Source: Vibrio maritimus (GTDB lineage: Bacteria > Pseudomonadota > Gammaproteobacteria > Enterobacterales > Vibrionaceae). Taken from it: DNA of 64,000 nucleotides. Location: assembly GCF_021441885.1 (NCBI RefSeq), contig NZ_CP090440.1, forward strand, positions 310,001-374,000. Direction: 5' to 3'. Under the pieces are notes generated by a model that saw only the letters and a list, made by a program, of their open reading frames with translations, was not told the origin of the DNA and did not search any database. The translations under genes were made by a program, and so were the position numbers. Shown piece by piece: positions 25,987 to 34,841 of the stretch (position 1 is its first letter; each line of letters begins with the position of its first letter).

Positions 25987-26020
25987 GTGACCCTCGTTTT
26001 AGTAGCATTTAGTACGTAAT

Positions 26021-26034
26021 TTACTAATTAGTAA
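26021..26034. promoter_or_regulatory. 14-bp palindromic operator candidate
   Basis: TTACTAATTAGTAA is a perfect palindrome 35 bases upstream of the ATPase start, flanked by an outer inverted repeat TTAGTA/TACTAA. Its position in the promoter region suggests a dimeric repressor site; the regulator is unknown. Confidence 0.5.
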
Positions 26035-26093
26035 TTCTACTACTAAATACCACTAATTCAAGAAAAAAAACCCAATATGGGGGCTTGATAGTA

Positions 26094-26396
26094 TTAACAG
26101 AGACAGTCTGTTGTTTCATGTACTCGTTGAGTCGAATACCCGAAATCTGAAAAATTGGTGCCTAGTAAGGCATTCACAAATTTAACGATTCCCTTTTCTG
26201 TAAAATCAAAATAGCTAGGTAAGTGCTCCCGAGGGTAATGTTGAGGAGTAGCGATAGCATCTCCCTCATCAATAATAAGCGCATGCAACACATTGCCGAC
26301 TACGGCGTATCCTGTCTTGCGCATATTCTCAATTAGGTATTTGCTTTGCTCAACACCATTGAGCTCGATATAGACTTTTCTACCTTTAGAATCGGT
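26094..26396 (-). pseudogene. 5'-truncated hypothetical gene
   Basis: The frame is open from the repeat junction near 26396 to the stop at 26094. Upstream of the internal ATG 26324 it still reads as protein (VYIELNGVEQSKYLIENMRK), so the true start was lost at the boundary of the repeated effector/lipoprotein module. Visible segments are YAVVGNVLHALIIDEGDA, LPSYFDFTEKGIVKFVNALL and a Cys-containing end. No family was recognised. Confidence 0.5.
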
Positions 26397-29300
26397 TACG
26401 GTAATTACATCTTGATTTTACTTAAAAGTGTTACATCGCCCATCACTACTGAGAATCTAGCTTGTAACAAAATAAGAGTTAAAATTTGTTACTTTGCAGC
26501 AAAAGTTCATACTCCAAAGAATTTTTTGTTACCTTAGTGCGTCTTCGTTGTTTGTACTCAGTTCCAATCTCCGCTATCTGTAAACCCATCAATGTAAACA
26601 CTAGAGTGGATAGATTCTGCAAATTTTTCTGCTTGTAATTGTACATCGGGTTCTTTCTCTGATTCTTCTGGTGAAAAAAGATAACGACCTGAAAGCTCTT
26701 TAATAATAGTGTTATAGTAGTATTGCTCAGGAGACCCATCCTGCTCTTTAAAAAGTTGATATTTAATCATTCTGATATCACCTAAAACAAACGACTTATT
26801 TATTAGTTTATCTTTTTCATCTTTATTTGTTGTGGCGAAATATAGCTTATAAATGGCCGGAATATAGTTATTGTTAGACGCTATCGTAAGAAGCTTAATC
26901 GCCAATTCATGCTGTTCTTGCGTATTCGATATATCTTTATTTTCCTCTTTCGAGTAAAACAAAATCGTACCAACATAGTCCATCAAAGGTTGGTAGTAGT
27001 GCGCCTCTGCAAAGCGGATGATTTCCTGAATATACTCAGCTCGAGTCTCCGTCGACTGGTCCCAGTTTTTTTGTTTGAGCAAAAAATATTGAGCACGTAA
27101 ATCGCCTTTCTTTGCTAGATCCTCAAACCCCTCAAGAGCAAAAGCAAAATTTTCTTCGGAGCAAACTCCCGACTCATTTGACGTCCCCATTCCTACTATC
27201 TCTGCCAATTTATTGCCCGCAGAGTTTTTACCAAAATAATATCGACAACTCTCACTTCCTTCTGATAGTTCTAATGCCGCATAAGGGTTTCCTGCTTGCA
27301 TCGCCCCATGAATTAGTCGATAGGCTTTACCTCTTAATCGCATCACAGGCAAGATTAAACGTCCTTCCCATAACATTGCCTCTGGATCGCCATTATCTAG
27401 TAATGGGTCTAAGAAGTTCGTTCCTCCGCTACCATGTTGAAGGCTAACCAGAAACTCATACATCTTATCTCCGGGTCTCACTGTGCTTGAGATGTACGGA
27501 TCATCTGACACTTTATCTATATTCTCAGCAATAAAAGAGTCAAAGAGTGGGATATCATCTTGAGGGTCAGGCGCTTTACTGCACCCCACCATGCTAAGAG
27601 CTAAACCAAACAAAAGTATCGATTTTACGAATAGACGACTAAAGCACATTTGCAATACTCCACTCTGTAATTTCCTCCTCAGTTTGCGTTAGTTGCCAAT
27701 GATGTTGCCCTCGACTCGTTTCAAGCGCAATCATCGCTTTTTCACCGACATACTGACCATTAGCCACTGAGTTTATTGGGTATGCCGCGTATTGTGATGC
27801 CACATATTCGCTGGTTTTTACACCAAAGACAAAACCTGTCGACTCTCGGCGATACTCACTCACTTTTGTCAGCACCATATTCCCACATAACTTTTTCGAA
27901 CTTCTGTTAAAGAGATTTTCTAATACGTTGTTATATTGCCCACCAAACTCTTTCACAAAGCTCGCCAACCTAAACCACTGCTCTTTGTAAGTTTGCCACT
28001 CAAGAGGATAGTTTTTCTCTCCCTTAGGTAAATCTCCCATCGCAATCAATGCTTCTTTCCACTGACGCTGCTTGGCCTCACCTTGCTCCTTATCGTCATC
28101 TGCAAGCCATTGCATTACTTGAACAATCGCTTGTGCCTGTTTGTAATTGTCATCGCTAGAGTCTTGATGTTGAACTAAACAATTCAACAGATTACATAGG
28201 GTCTCAGGGGGAAGTTTTTCCACCCAAGCTTGAATAATCGCTTGCTCTTCAGGCTGCTCGACCAAAACTCGCTTTGCGATAGCTGGCGCATAATCTTTAC
28301 TCAAGGTTTGCTTCTTGAAATTCCGTAACATCCCGGTAGGGATGAGCAGCGCACTACCTATGGTTAAACCAGTGGCGATAGCAACGGTCATCACATCATT
28401 CAATAGGGCATAGCTGGCGTTTTCTCCATTTTGGTCAACATCACCAAACACTTCTAAACGACGAAACTCCTTACGTTTCAACAAACTAAGCAAGTGATGT
28501 AAGAAGGTATCTGTTGCTTCACAATCCAGCGCTATCGCCATTTTTCCACTACCTCCAGAGCCGACGACAACACCTGCGCTAGCAATCAGCAGCAACATGT
28601 TACCTTGCAGTTTAAGTTCAAAATAGGAGTTTGCACCAATACCATAAGAGGCTGAAAGTTCACCATCAATAGAACCAAGTTTGGTTCGTGGCGCGTTATC
28701 TACTGGCGATCGCCAGTATACTTCTGCTCCAAGTTTTCCACCCGCTTTGATGCCCGCAAACGCATTCACGCCCATTGATGCTTCACTGGCTATTTTGGCA
28801 CGCTCTGCAGACCTTAAATCACCGCCATCTAACCCATAAGCATCATGAACATTGGCATCAAACAAGCCAACCGTGTTGCCCTTGATCCCAAAGCCGTCAT
28901 CCACACTCGTCGGACCAAATTCGACCTTGCTGCTTAATTGACAAGAGGCGGCGGCAAGGCCATAAACAGACCCAGCAATACAAGCACTAAAGCGGCCAAG
29001 TTCAAACGTCTGAGGCTCTTTATTCTTATCTATCCAATTCCAAATGAGCTCATGGTCTTTCACTTTGTCAGGAGAGAATTTCGGAATATCTTTATTTTCA
29101 GGGAGCGCAGGAAGCCAACACGTAAATCCAATTTGCCCCTGCAAAGCGGTTAAGTTCGCAGAAGCCGTACCAGATGTACCAAAATGAGTCGGTTTTTTGA
29201 TCAACGTTTGATAGGACTCGAACGGCTGATTCAGACTTTGCTCCGACTGAGTCACAAAGCGAAGAAATTGCGCGCCCGCATCTACGCTGTAACTGGGAAC

Positions 29301-29830
29301 CTTGGTCTTATCTTTGTATCGAATATGGTAACTGTCTTGCCAAAACGAAGAGGTTGACTCCAATTGTTGTATTATCGGCAATAATCCAACCGTCATGTTT
29401 GGCTCACTCAGCGCTTCCACAGCCTCATTGATGTTCGATGCTTTCACGACCTTATCGCTGTTATTGACGTCCTCAAAAGTAATGTGTTTTGTGAGTACTT
29501 TGACATGAAAGCCTGAGCGGCAGTCGCCTTCATTTTCCGGCAAGTACCATTGCGGCCCTCGCACATAAAATACCTTCCCATCAGAAAGTAAACTGCACTC
29601 CACCACTTGAATGTCGTTGAATTTCGCTTGGTTGATAAAACCAGGCTGGCTGATAGGCTTAGGTTTAAACGCAGATTCATCCCATAATGACGTTAACACC
29701 ACAGGTAGAGTATTGGTCTCTGAAAGCAAAAAACGCATGCCTTGAGCCCCTTTTTCCGCCTTCTCTTGCGCTAAGTATTTCAGGGCATCAAGACGAGCAA
29801 GCGCGACTTTTTTTATCCAAAGCAGCCAAC
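26397..29830 (-). repeat. Direct-repeat module copy 2
   Basis: This copy matches 10156-13590. Here the effector continues upstream to a full-length LysM protein in the T6SS hcp-vgrG transcript. The homologous stretch covers the 3' half of the effector, the lipoprotein gene and about 150 bases of downstream non-coding sequence. The divergent island lies at about 27108-27880. Confidence 0.8.
26558..27649 (-). CDS. Sel1-like lipoprotein, probable immunity to the LysM effector (copy 2)
   Basis: ATG 27649 has GGAG 8 bases upstream and overlaps the effector 3' end by 11 bases, so translation is coupled. The signal peptide (FVKSILLFGLALSMVGCSKA) has a lipobox, giving a 363-aa periplasm-facing lipoprotein. 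Helical repeat pieces (QAGNPYAALELSEGS, AKKGDLRAQYFLLKQ, ASNNNYIPAIYKLYFA) suggest a Sel1/TPR solenoid. The first half differs from the copy at 10316 while the second half is almost identical. A periplasmic immunity protein fits an effector acting on the envelope. The role is inferred from position and divergence. Confidence 0.7.
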   Translation of the reverse strand: MCFSRLFVKSILLFGLALSMVGCSKAPDPQDDIPLFDSFIAENIDKVSDDPYISSTVRPGDKMYEFLVSLQHGSGGTNFLDPLLDNGDPEAMLWEGRLILPVMRLRGKAYRLIHGAMQAGNPYAALELSEGSESCRYYFGKNSAGNKLAEIVGMGTSNESGVCSEENFAFALEGFEDLAKKGDLRAQYFLLKQKNWDQSTETRAEYIQEIIRFAEAHYYQPLMDYVGTILFYSKEENKDISNTQEQHELAIKLLTIASNNNYIPAIYKLYFATTNKDEKDKLINKSFVLGDIRMIKYQLFKEQDGSPEQYYYNTIIKELSGRYLFSPEESEKEPDVQLQAEKFAESIHSSVYIDGFTDSGDWN

Positions 29831-31292
29831 GAAAGAGTTCATCAAATGGGGTTTTATGCCCACCAAACAGCTCCGTGAGCGCTGACTGATGAGTTTCAAG
29901 AGTCGCATCAACCACCAATATGAGCGCTTTAGTCGGGTAATACGACCAGTCATAATCAACATTATTGAAGGTATCAAACAAGTTGTATGATGCTGTCGGC
30001 ACATCCAATTCAGGCCCTTTCAATTCTATATACAGTTCTTTGATGGCGGTAACGACATGTTCAGCTTTAATATCAAGTGGTTTTGCTTGGCCATTAACCG
30101 ACTCACGCCATGCGAGAGGCTCAAAAGCCTTTGGCCCTTGGTTGCGTGGTAAAGTCCCTTCCAGTTGGTCAAGTCTCAAGCTCTGCTCTTTCACCACTAA
30201 GCCATGTTGATTGAGATAACGCAGCGCACTGGCACACATCAACGAATCGGTATCACCATAAATTGGGACCAACTCATCAAAAGCGGAGTTTAGATGCTCC
30301 CCCCAGGCTTCGACATAGGCACGAGCCTCCTCATGAGAGCTTAATGCGATTTCATCGTCTGTTTTAAGCACTTCTCGTGCTTGTCGATATTGTTTCACAT
30401 AGGCATGCAGTGTGCGCTCTTTTTGCGTAGTAAAGTATTCAAGTGACTTAACATAGACAAAGTGACTGCCATCTTCTGACACGTTACTGGTCGCGAGTTT
30501 TTCGGCGGCTTGCTCCAGACTTGTTACTTCTTCATCAATACGTTTAAGTACTATTGCTCGAAGCTGCTGATCGACGGTTTGATTGAAATACGCTTGCGCT
30601 TGCTGGCTCTTCTCTTCCACTCGACCATGATAAAGGTTTGAAAAATTCAGATATATCGTTCTGTTTTTCGCATCTTCATCTTCTGCAATCTCAGCTCGGG
30701 ACGCTTCTAAGTCTATATTGACGAGGGCGGCAGCAGACAACAAGAAATCATTCGCTTTTTGTTTACCATAAGCTTGTGTCGTAATGACGGCTTTTGTTAA
30801 TAGCAAAGTACGATACGTCGTTCGGTCAGCCTCACTCATAAATTGCTCATGCGTTTTAGCTGAGAATTTAGACAACACCCCAAGACGATTCAAATGCTGT
30901 AACGTTGCTTTTGCATCGTTCGGGTTTATCCCTTGCGCCATCGCCGCTTTTTCTTCTAACAATTGCGTCTTAGCAAACTCAGAAATTGCATACCACATTC
31001 GTTCGCCCGTTTTGGGGTGGGAAGGAACATATAAAATATCAGCCCACTCTCGACGCTTACCTTCACAAGTATCATTGCCGCCATTCATCTCTGTTGACGC
31101 TTTAACAAAAGCGATACGAGAGCCATCGGTTTCAACTACTTCTGGTTGGCTGATGGTTAAAACATTATCTTCATAGATGAGATCAAGGTGTTTGATTTGC
31201 TCACTGTTGAGTTTCGCTAACGCTTCAGGCGTCGTGTTGAAACGCTCTGCTATAAGAGATAAACAGTCACCTTGCTTGATTTTATACAACAT
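27639..31292 (-). CDS. Large LysM-containing T6SS effector, 1,217 aa
   Basis: Residues 1-49 form a LysM domain (YKIKQGDCLSLIAERFNTTP, LAKLN), usually a peptidoglycan-binding module. The middle is helical and charged (about 190-520). From about 520 on the sequence is shared with the truncated copy at 11385. Two hydrophobic stretches in the C-terminal part (LQGNMLLLIASAGVVVGSG; VMTVAIATGLTIGSALLIP) could insert in a membrane, somewhat as in VasX-type pore-forming effectors, but there is no sequence match I can claim. The gene follows vgrG and the DUF4123 adaptor and is followed by a lipoprotein gene, the standard cargo position. Effector status is strong by context; activity unknown. Confidence 0.75.
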   Translation of the reverse strand: MLYKIKQGDCLSLIAERFNTTPEALAKLNSEQIKHLDLIYEDNVLTISQPEVVETDGSRIAFVKASTEMNGGNDTCEGKRREWADILYVPSHPKTGERMWYAISEFAKTQLLEEKAAMAQGINPNDAKATLQHLNRLGVLSKFSAKTHEQFMSEADRTTYRTLLLTKAVITTQAYGKQKANDFLLSAAALVNIDLEASRAEIAEDEDAKNRTIYLNFSNLYHGRVEEKSQQAQAYFNQTVDQQLRAIVLKRIDEEVTSLEQAAEKLATSNVSEDGSHFVYVKSLEYFTTQKERTLHAYVKQYRQAREVLKTDDEIALSSHEEARAYVEAWGEHLNSAFDELVPIYGDTDSLMCASALRYLNQHGLVVKEQSLRLDQLEGTLPRNQGPKAFEPLAWRESVNGQAKPLDIKAEHVVTAIKELYIELKGPELDVPTASYNLFDTFNNVDYDWSYYPTKALILVVDATLETHQSALTELFGGHKTPFDELFRWLLWIKKVALARLDALKYLAQEKAEKGAQGMRFLLSETNTLPVVLTSLWDESAFKPKPISQPGFINQAKFNDIQVVECSLLSDGKVFYVRGPQWYLPENEGDCRSGFHVKVLTKHITFEDVNNSDKVVKASNINEAVEALSEPNMTVGLLPIIQQLESTSSFWQDSYHIRYKDKTKVPSYSVDAGAQFLRFVTQSEQSLNQPFESYQTLIKKPTHFGTSGTASANLTALQGQIGFTCWLPALPENKDIPKFSPDKVKDHELIWNWIDKNKEPQTFELGRFSACIAGSVYGLAAASCQLSSKVEFGPTSVDDGFGIKGNTVGLFDANVHDAYGLDGGDLRSAERAKIASEASMGVNAFAGIKAGGKLGAEVYWRSPVDNAPRTKLGSIDGELSASYGIGANSYFELKLQGNMLLLIASAGVVVGSGGSGKMAIALDCEATDTFLHHLLSLLKRKEFRRLEVFGDVDQNGENASYALLNDVMTVAIATGLTIGSALLIPTGMLRNFKKQTLSKDYAPAIAKRVLVEQPEEQAIIQAWVEKLPPETLCNLLNCLVQHQDSSDDNYKQAQAIVQVMQWLADDDKEQGEAKQRQWKEALIAMGDLPKGEKNYPLEWQTYKEQWFRLASFVKEFGGQYNNVLENLFNRSSKKLCGNMVLTKVSEYRRESTGFVFGVKTSEYVASQYAAYPINSVANGQYVGEKAMIALETSRGQHHWQLTQTEEEITEWSIANVL

Positions 31293-31301
31293 ATCTTTGA
31301 C

Positions 31302-31805
31302 CTAATGTTTAAAAATGGAGGAGGTCAACGCATAGGGAGGCGTTGCATTTTCGCCCTCAGGGCGAGACAATGTTTGAAGTCTCTGATCTGAACTGAGCCA
31401 ATTCACCGCACTGGCTTCACCAAGTAGGACGCGTTTATCCGAGTCATTTAAACCCTGTGCATAAGCCTCCCAAAAGGCATCGGTATAAAAGCGCACCATG
31501 ATGGGTTGACGGTCAATCTCGACCAGAAAAATCGATTGCAGATGAGACCGCCACTTCTCGACAGAGATAGACTCCCCCACATCAAAAACGACCGCACTGG
31601 TCGCAAAACCCGGAAGCGATAAGCAAGAGAGCGCCGCTTCACGATGACTTCCTAAGTCGATAACCATCGGACTTTTGTCCAACGCATAATCAAACGCACT
31701 CCCCGCGTACAATGCAAACGCTTGTTGTACAGGACCGTGAGATTTAAGCACGTCCATGGCATTGGGAACACGAAGGGTATCGACAACTAACCAGTATTTC
31801 ATCAT
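31302..31805 (-). CDS. DUF4123 T6SS effector adaptor (Tap/TEC)
   Basis: ATG 31805 is chosen because the longer open frame would run back into vgrG. The resulting 167-aa protein starts MMKYWLVVDTLRVPNAMD and has the DUF4123 layout: PVQQAFALYAGSAFDYALD, SPMVIDLG, VVFDVGESISVEKWRSHLQS, PIMVRFYTDAFWEAYAQGL and VLLGEASAVNW. These chaperones hold an effector on the C-terminus of the adjacent VgrG and do not stay in the needle. It lies 10 bases after vgrG and 9 before the LysM effector, which is its likely client. Confidence 0.85.
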   Translation of the reverse strand: MMKYWLVVDTLRVPNAMDVLKSHGPVQQAFALYAGSAFDYALDKSPMVIDLGSHREAALSCLSLPGFATSAVVFDVGESISVEKWRSHLQSIFLVEIDRQPIMVRFYTDAFWEAYAQGLNDSDKRVLLGEASAVNWLSSDQRLQTLSRPEGENATPPYALTSSIFKH

Positions 31806-31815
31806 CACGTTTCTA

Positions 31816-33903
31816 TCATTCACACTGACAATCCTCACGAGTACATAAACCATCCACCTGACGACCACATATCGGTGCCATCGGTACATTGGTGGCGGCC
31901 ATCGTGAGTAGCACGGGCTCAGTGACCTGAATGGGCAGCGCCTCATCAGGCATCGCTGGGCTTTCAATACCTAATGGTAAGGAAGGTAATTGACCTGCCA
32001 CTCCCTTCCCACTGCCGGCACTACCTCCAGAGTTTAAATTGATCCCCGTACCCACCAAGCTGACACCGGAAGCATCGATTTTGATAAAGCTGCCGCCGAC
32101 TTCTAATGTCAGCTCACTGCTGGCCTCAATCACCACTTTTTGCCCAGCCTTAAGGTGGACTTCGTCTTTGGCTTCCATGGCATAACGTCCATCGGTTTTA
32201 TGGTGCATATCGCCACGGACACTCAGCGAGTGATCTTGTTCAATCTGTTGATGATAATGACCACCAACCGTATGATGTTCATCCTGTTTAGTATGGGTAA
32301 AACGCGCATTGTCAATGGTGGTGTGTTGATCGTGCTTTATACTCACCACCTGATCATTTAAAACATCGGTCTCCATGTCTTTCTGTGCGTGTAAATACAG
32401 TTTTTCTTGTCCCGCTTGGTCTTCAAAACTCAACTCATTAAAGCCTTGGCCTTGGTGGGTTTTACTACGAAGGACGGTCTTAGTCTTATGCTCTGGTAAC
32501 GGGTAAGGAGGCACATTAGTTTCATGGTAAGTGCGCCCCGTCACCATGGGTTGATCAGGGTCACCATGAATAAACGACACCACCACTTCGTCGCCCACAC
32601 GAGGCAATGCCATGATCCCGTACTGTGAACCTGCCAGTCCTTGCGCCACACGTATCCAGCAGGAGGCGCTGTCATCATTGGCACTGTAGCGATCCCATGG
32701 AAACTGTATTCTCACTCGCCCATATTGGTCACAGTGGATCTCTTCTCCCTCAGGCCCGACCACCACAGCAATTTCAGGTCCATGAGTCAGCGGCTTTAAC
32801 GTTGGCGACGCACGCCAAGTGTTATCGGCAGGAATGAGTTTAAAGGTATTGTGATACGTCGTTGCACCGCTTCCTCCTTCTTCTTCGAGCGCTTGAGGCT
32901 GACGCCCTTGGTGATGAACATTGACCACCGCCCAATCGCGGTTACTCGACGCATCCATGTGGTCGGTCAGCGAAAAACGATAACCGGCACGAAGCAAAGG
33001 TTCGTTGCTTTGACCTGAAACGGTATGCTCTTCCCGGCGCAAGTAATCCAACCGTATTTGGCTCAAGGCTTTGCCTTGTTGGTTATCCTTATAGCGACCG
33101 GGAAAGTCAAAGTAGGCGTAGTCGTCTCGTTGATAATCCAGTTCACGGCCATGAGCCGACTGGGTAAAACGATAATCCGGTTTTTGGAAACTGCGATCTT
33201 CGAGCGCCACCTCCGCCACGCCTCGTTGAGTGTGTTGTTCAAACGTGGAAATGAACGTCGAAGGCGCCACCCCGCCACCATTATGGTGATAGGTGACAGG
33301 CTCTGACAACATCGGCAGCATCACAGAGGCATCACTAAAGACGACCGTATGCTTGCCTGCAATATGCTCATGGTGATACACCAACCCTTCTTCTGCGGCA
33401 AGACGCTCAATAAACGCCAGGTTGGTTTCGCGGTATTGCATACAAAATTCTCGAAGTGGCATATCTCGAGTCAGAGCAAAGGCATAATCTTGTATACCCG
33501 CTTCTTGGAGCAGTGTTGATATGATTTCGGAAACACTTTGCTTTTGAAAGATACGGCGGTCATGGTGAAGCGATAAACGCATCATCGATGGCACTAAAGA
33601 AAGTCGATAAAACGTATAATTATGCCCGGTGTCACCGAGTGTGAACCCACTGACCACCCCGTGCACGCGTTGAACACATTCCCCGTCTTGAATAATGTGC
33701 AGCTGTGCAAACTGATCCACGACATCAAACGCACTCAAATCCGAGCGACGACTGGCTAGACTGATATCATAATGAAAGCCATGGCAATCAGAAAAAAACG
33801 ACGCCTGATGAGACAGGCTCTCATGACCATCAAAGTCACGAACCACAAACGTGTTCTCATCCAGTCCGTCAATGGTGAGGGTAAATGCTAACGACAGAGC
33901 CAT
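31816..33903 (-). CDS. vgrG: VgrG spike protein (TssI)
   Basis: The 695-aa protein has the gp27-like start (LSLAFTLTIDGLDENTFVVRD, read in parts; DVVDQFAQLHI) and the SISEIISTLLQEAGI-type segment. The gp5 OB-fold follows with the classic EIHCDQYGRVRIQFPWDR (in parts), SCWIRVAQGLAG and YGIMALPRVGDEVVVSFIHG, then the beta-helix needle (ELTLEVGGSFIKIDASGV). A short tail of about 60 residues with a Cys-rich end (CGRQVDGLCTREDCQCE) follows; no toxin domain is attached, so this is a structural spike. The next genes are an adaptor and its effector, the standard vgrG cargo order. Confidence 0.95.
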   Translation of the reverse strand: MALSLAFTLTIDGLDENTFVVRDFDGHESLSHQASFFSDCHGFHYDISLASRRSDLSAFDVVDQFAQLHIIQDGECVQRVHGVVSGFTLGDTGHNYTFYRLSLVPSMMRLSLHHDRRIFQKQSVSEIISTLLQEAGIQDYAFALTRDMPLREFCMQYRETNLAFIERLAAEEGLVYHHEHIAGKHTVVFSDASVMLPMLSEPVTYHHNGGGVAPSTFISTFEQHTQRGVAEVALEDRSFQKPDYRFTQSAHGRELDYQRDDYAYFDFPGRYKDNQQGKALSQIRLDYLRREEHTVSGQSNEPLLRAGYRFSLTDHMDASSNRDWAVVNVHHQGRQPQALEEEGGSGATTYHNTFKLIPADNTWRASPTLKPLTHGPEIAVVVGPEGEEIHCDQYGRVRIQFPWDRYSANDDSASCWIRVAQGLAGSQYGIMALPRVGDEVVVSFIHGDPDQPMVTGRTYHETNVPPYPLPEHKTKTVLRSKTHQGQGFNELSFEDQAGQEKLYLHAQKDMETDVLNDQVVSIKHDQHTTIDNARFTHTKQDEHHTVGGHYHQQIEQDHSLSVRGDMHHKTDGRYAMEAKDEVHLKAGQKVVIEASSELTLEVGGSFIKIDASGVSLVGTGINLNSGGSAGSGKGVAGQLPSLPLGIESPAMPDEALPIQVTEPVLLTMAATNVPMAPICGRQVDGLCTREDCQCE

Positions 33904-33930
33904 GTTGACCTCTACATGATTGAGTATTGT

Positions 33931-34110
33931 TTATTCGCCAATATTGACACTTGAACCACCAACGATCACACCACCACAACTGATGGCATCACCTTGGCGC
34001 ACCACGCTCTTACCATCAATCTTAACGGTCGGTGAACCACTTATAATGACCGTTGCTGGGTAGTCAGCATGACCAGACCCCATATCTCCAACCAATGCAC
34101 CTTGTGCCAT
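33931..34110 (-). CDS. Small PAAR-like tip protein, 59 aa
   Basis: This short ORF between vgrG and hcp runs from ATG 34110 to TAA 33931. The product reads QGALVGDMGSGHADYPATV, ISGSPTVKIDGKSVVRQGD and AISCGGVIVGGSSVNIGE. Repeated Gly-turn strands with paired G-x-x-x and C-G-G elements are characteristic of stand-alone PAAR-type proteins that sharpen the VgrG tip. It has no extension, so it is a structural tip, in contrast to the PAAR effectors at 21454 and 61528. It lies 27 bases before vgrG and 52 after hcp. Confidence 0.8.
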   Translation of the reverse strand: MAQGALVGDMGSGHADYPATVIISGSPTVKIDGKSVVRQGDAISCGGVIVGGSSVNIGE

Positions 34111-34162
34111 CTTATTCTCCCAAAGGTAGCGCCATCACAAACGTGATGGCGCGAGTTAAACC

Positions 34163-34681
34163 TTATGCTTCGACAGGTTTACGCCAGTCGTCCGCACCAG
34201 ACGTGCCGGCATTAATGTGGTCCCAAGTGATCTTACGGTAGGACAGAGAAACCGTAATATTTTGAGTGAAACACGCGTTTGCTGGATCTTGGCAATGTGG
34301 CATTTCGCATTTGATGTCAACAATCGATGCGTTTTCCAGTTTTGTTGTGAAGAAGTTTTCTTGCTTGCCTTCCAGCGAAGTGCGGTACCACTTCAGCTCC
34401 ACATTTTTCAACTTTTCACCGGACGCAAGCGCGTTGTACATCAGTGGTACGGCTTTGTTGAGTGAAACGGTAAACTGAAGAGGTTTATGAACACGTTGAC
34501 CTGATGGGTTACCAGATTGTGGGTCAGTCGGTACCGTCACCACATGGCCAAATTGTTGTACGAGCATTTCGTCTTCGTGACCTTCAACGTAAGCATCACC
34601 AATAGAGTCTGGTGTACAAGCGCCTGCCGTGATAAGCCCCTGAGTTTGGCCTTCAATAGAGATATAACATGGAGTTGGCAT
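34163..34681 (-). CDS. hcp: Hcp tube protein (TssD)
   Basis: The 172-aa product begins PTPCYISIEGQTQGLITAGA and continues with YVEGHEDEMLVQQFGHVV, RVHKPLQFTVSLNKAVPL, ELKWYRTSLEGKQENFF and VSLSYRKITWDHINAGTS. This is the V. cholerae-type Hcp throughout and of the same length. Hexameric rings stack into the inner tube that is fired with the VgrG/PAAR tip. The gene starts a separate transcript after the main operon terminator, with a sigma-54 promoter 44-59 bases upstream. Confidence 0.97.
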   Translation of the reverse strand: MPTPCYISIEGQTQGLITAGACTPDSIGDAYVEGHEDEMLVQQFGHVVTVPTDPQSGNPSGQRVHKPLQFTVSLNKAVPLMYNALASGEKLKNVELKWYRTSLEGKQENFFTTKLENASIVDIKCEMPHCQDPANACFTQNITVSLSYRKITWDHINAGTSGADDWRKPVEA

Positions 34682-34724
34682 AGCAATATTCCTCTTAATT
34701 TATGAATGTATGCAACATAGCTAC

Positions 34725-34740
34725 ATCAAGAAGCATGCCA
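34725..34740 (-). promoter_or_regulatory. Sigma-54 (RpoN) promoter for hcp
   Basis: On the minus strand TGGCATGCTTCTTGAT matches the -24/-12 consensus (TGGCAC-N5-TTGCT), with correct 5-base spacing and mismatches at the last base of the -24 box and one of the -12 box. It lies upstream of hcp. The sigma-54 activator VasH is encoded 7 kb away in the main operon, and hcp is a known VasH target in V. cholerae. Confidence 0.75.
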
Positions 34741-34798
34741 TAAAATATTATTATTATTTATCAACACCTTGACTAACGAATGATATTTTAACCAGGCA

Positions 34799-34824
34799 AT
34801 GGATTGCTCAACTGGGCAATCCAT
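34799..34824. terminator. Hairpin at the end of the main T6SS operon
   Basis: A perfect 9-bp stem, ATGGATTGC/GCAATCCAT, with an 8-base loop lies 18 bases beyond the vasL stop. It has no strong U-run after it on the minus strand, so it may be an attenuating rather than a strict terminator. It separates the structural operon from the hcp transcript. Confidence 0.55.
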
Positions 34825-34841
34825 CGCTCGAGTCGAGCAAG

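Noticed and set aside
30784..31176. 130-aa plus-strand ORF opposite the LysM effector
   Set aside because: Antisense of a well-supported coding region, with no start signal or recognisable motif.
31806..31967. N-terminal extension of the DUF4123 protein into vgrG
   Set aside because: The extension is an out-of-frame reading of the vgrG 3' end (Arg/Trp/Cys-rich). MMKYWLVVD at 31805 is the family start.
31816..33903. VgrG as an evolved spike with its own toxin
   Set aside because: Only a tail of about 60 residues follows the beta-helix; toxin delivery is through the adaptor and LysM effector.
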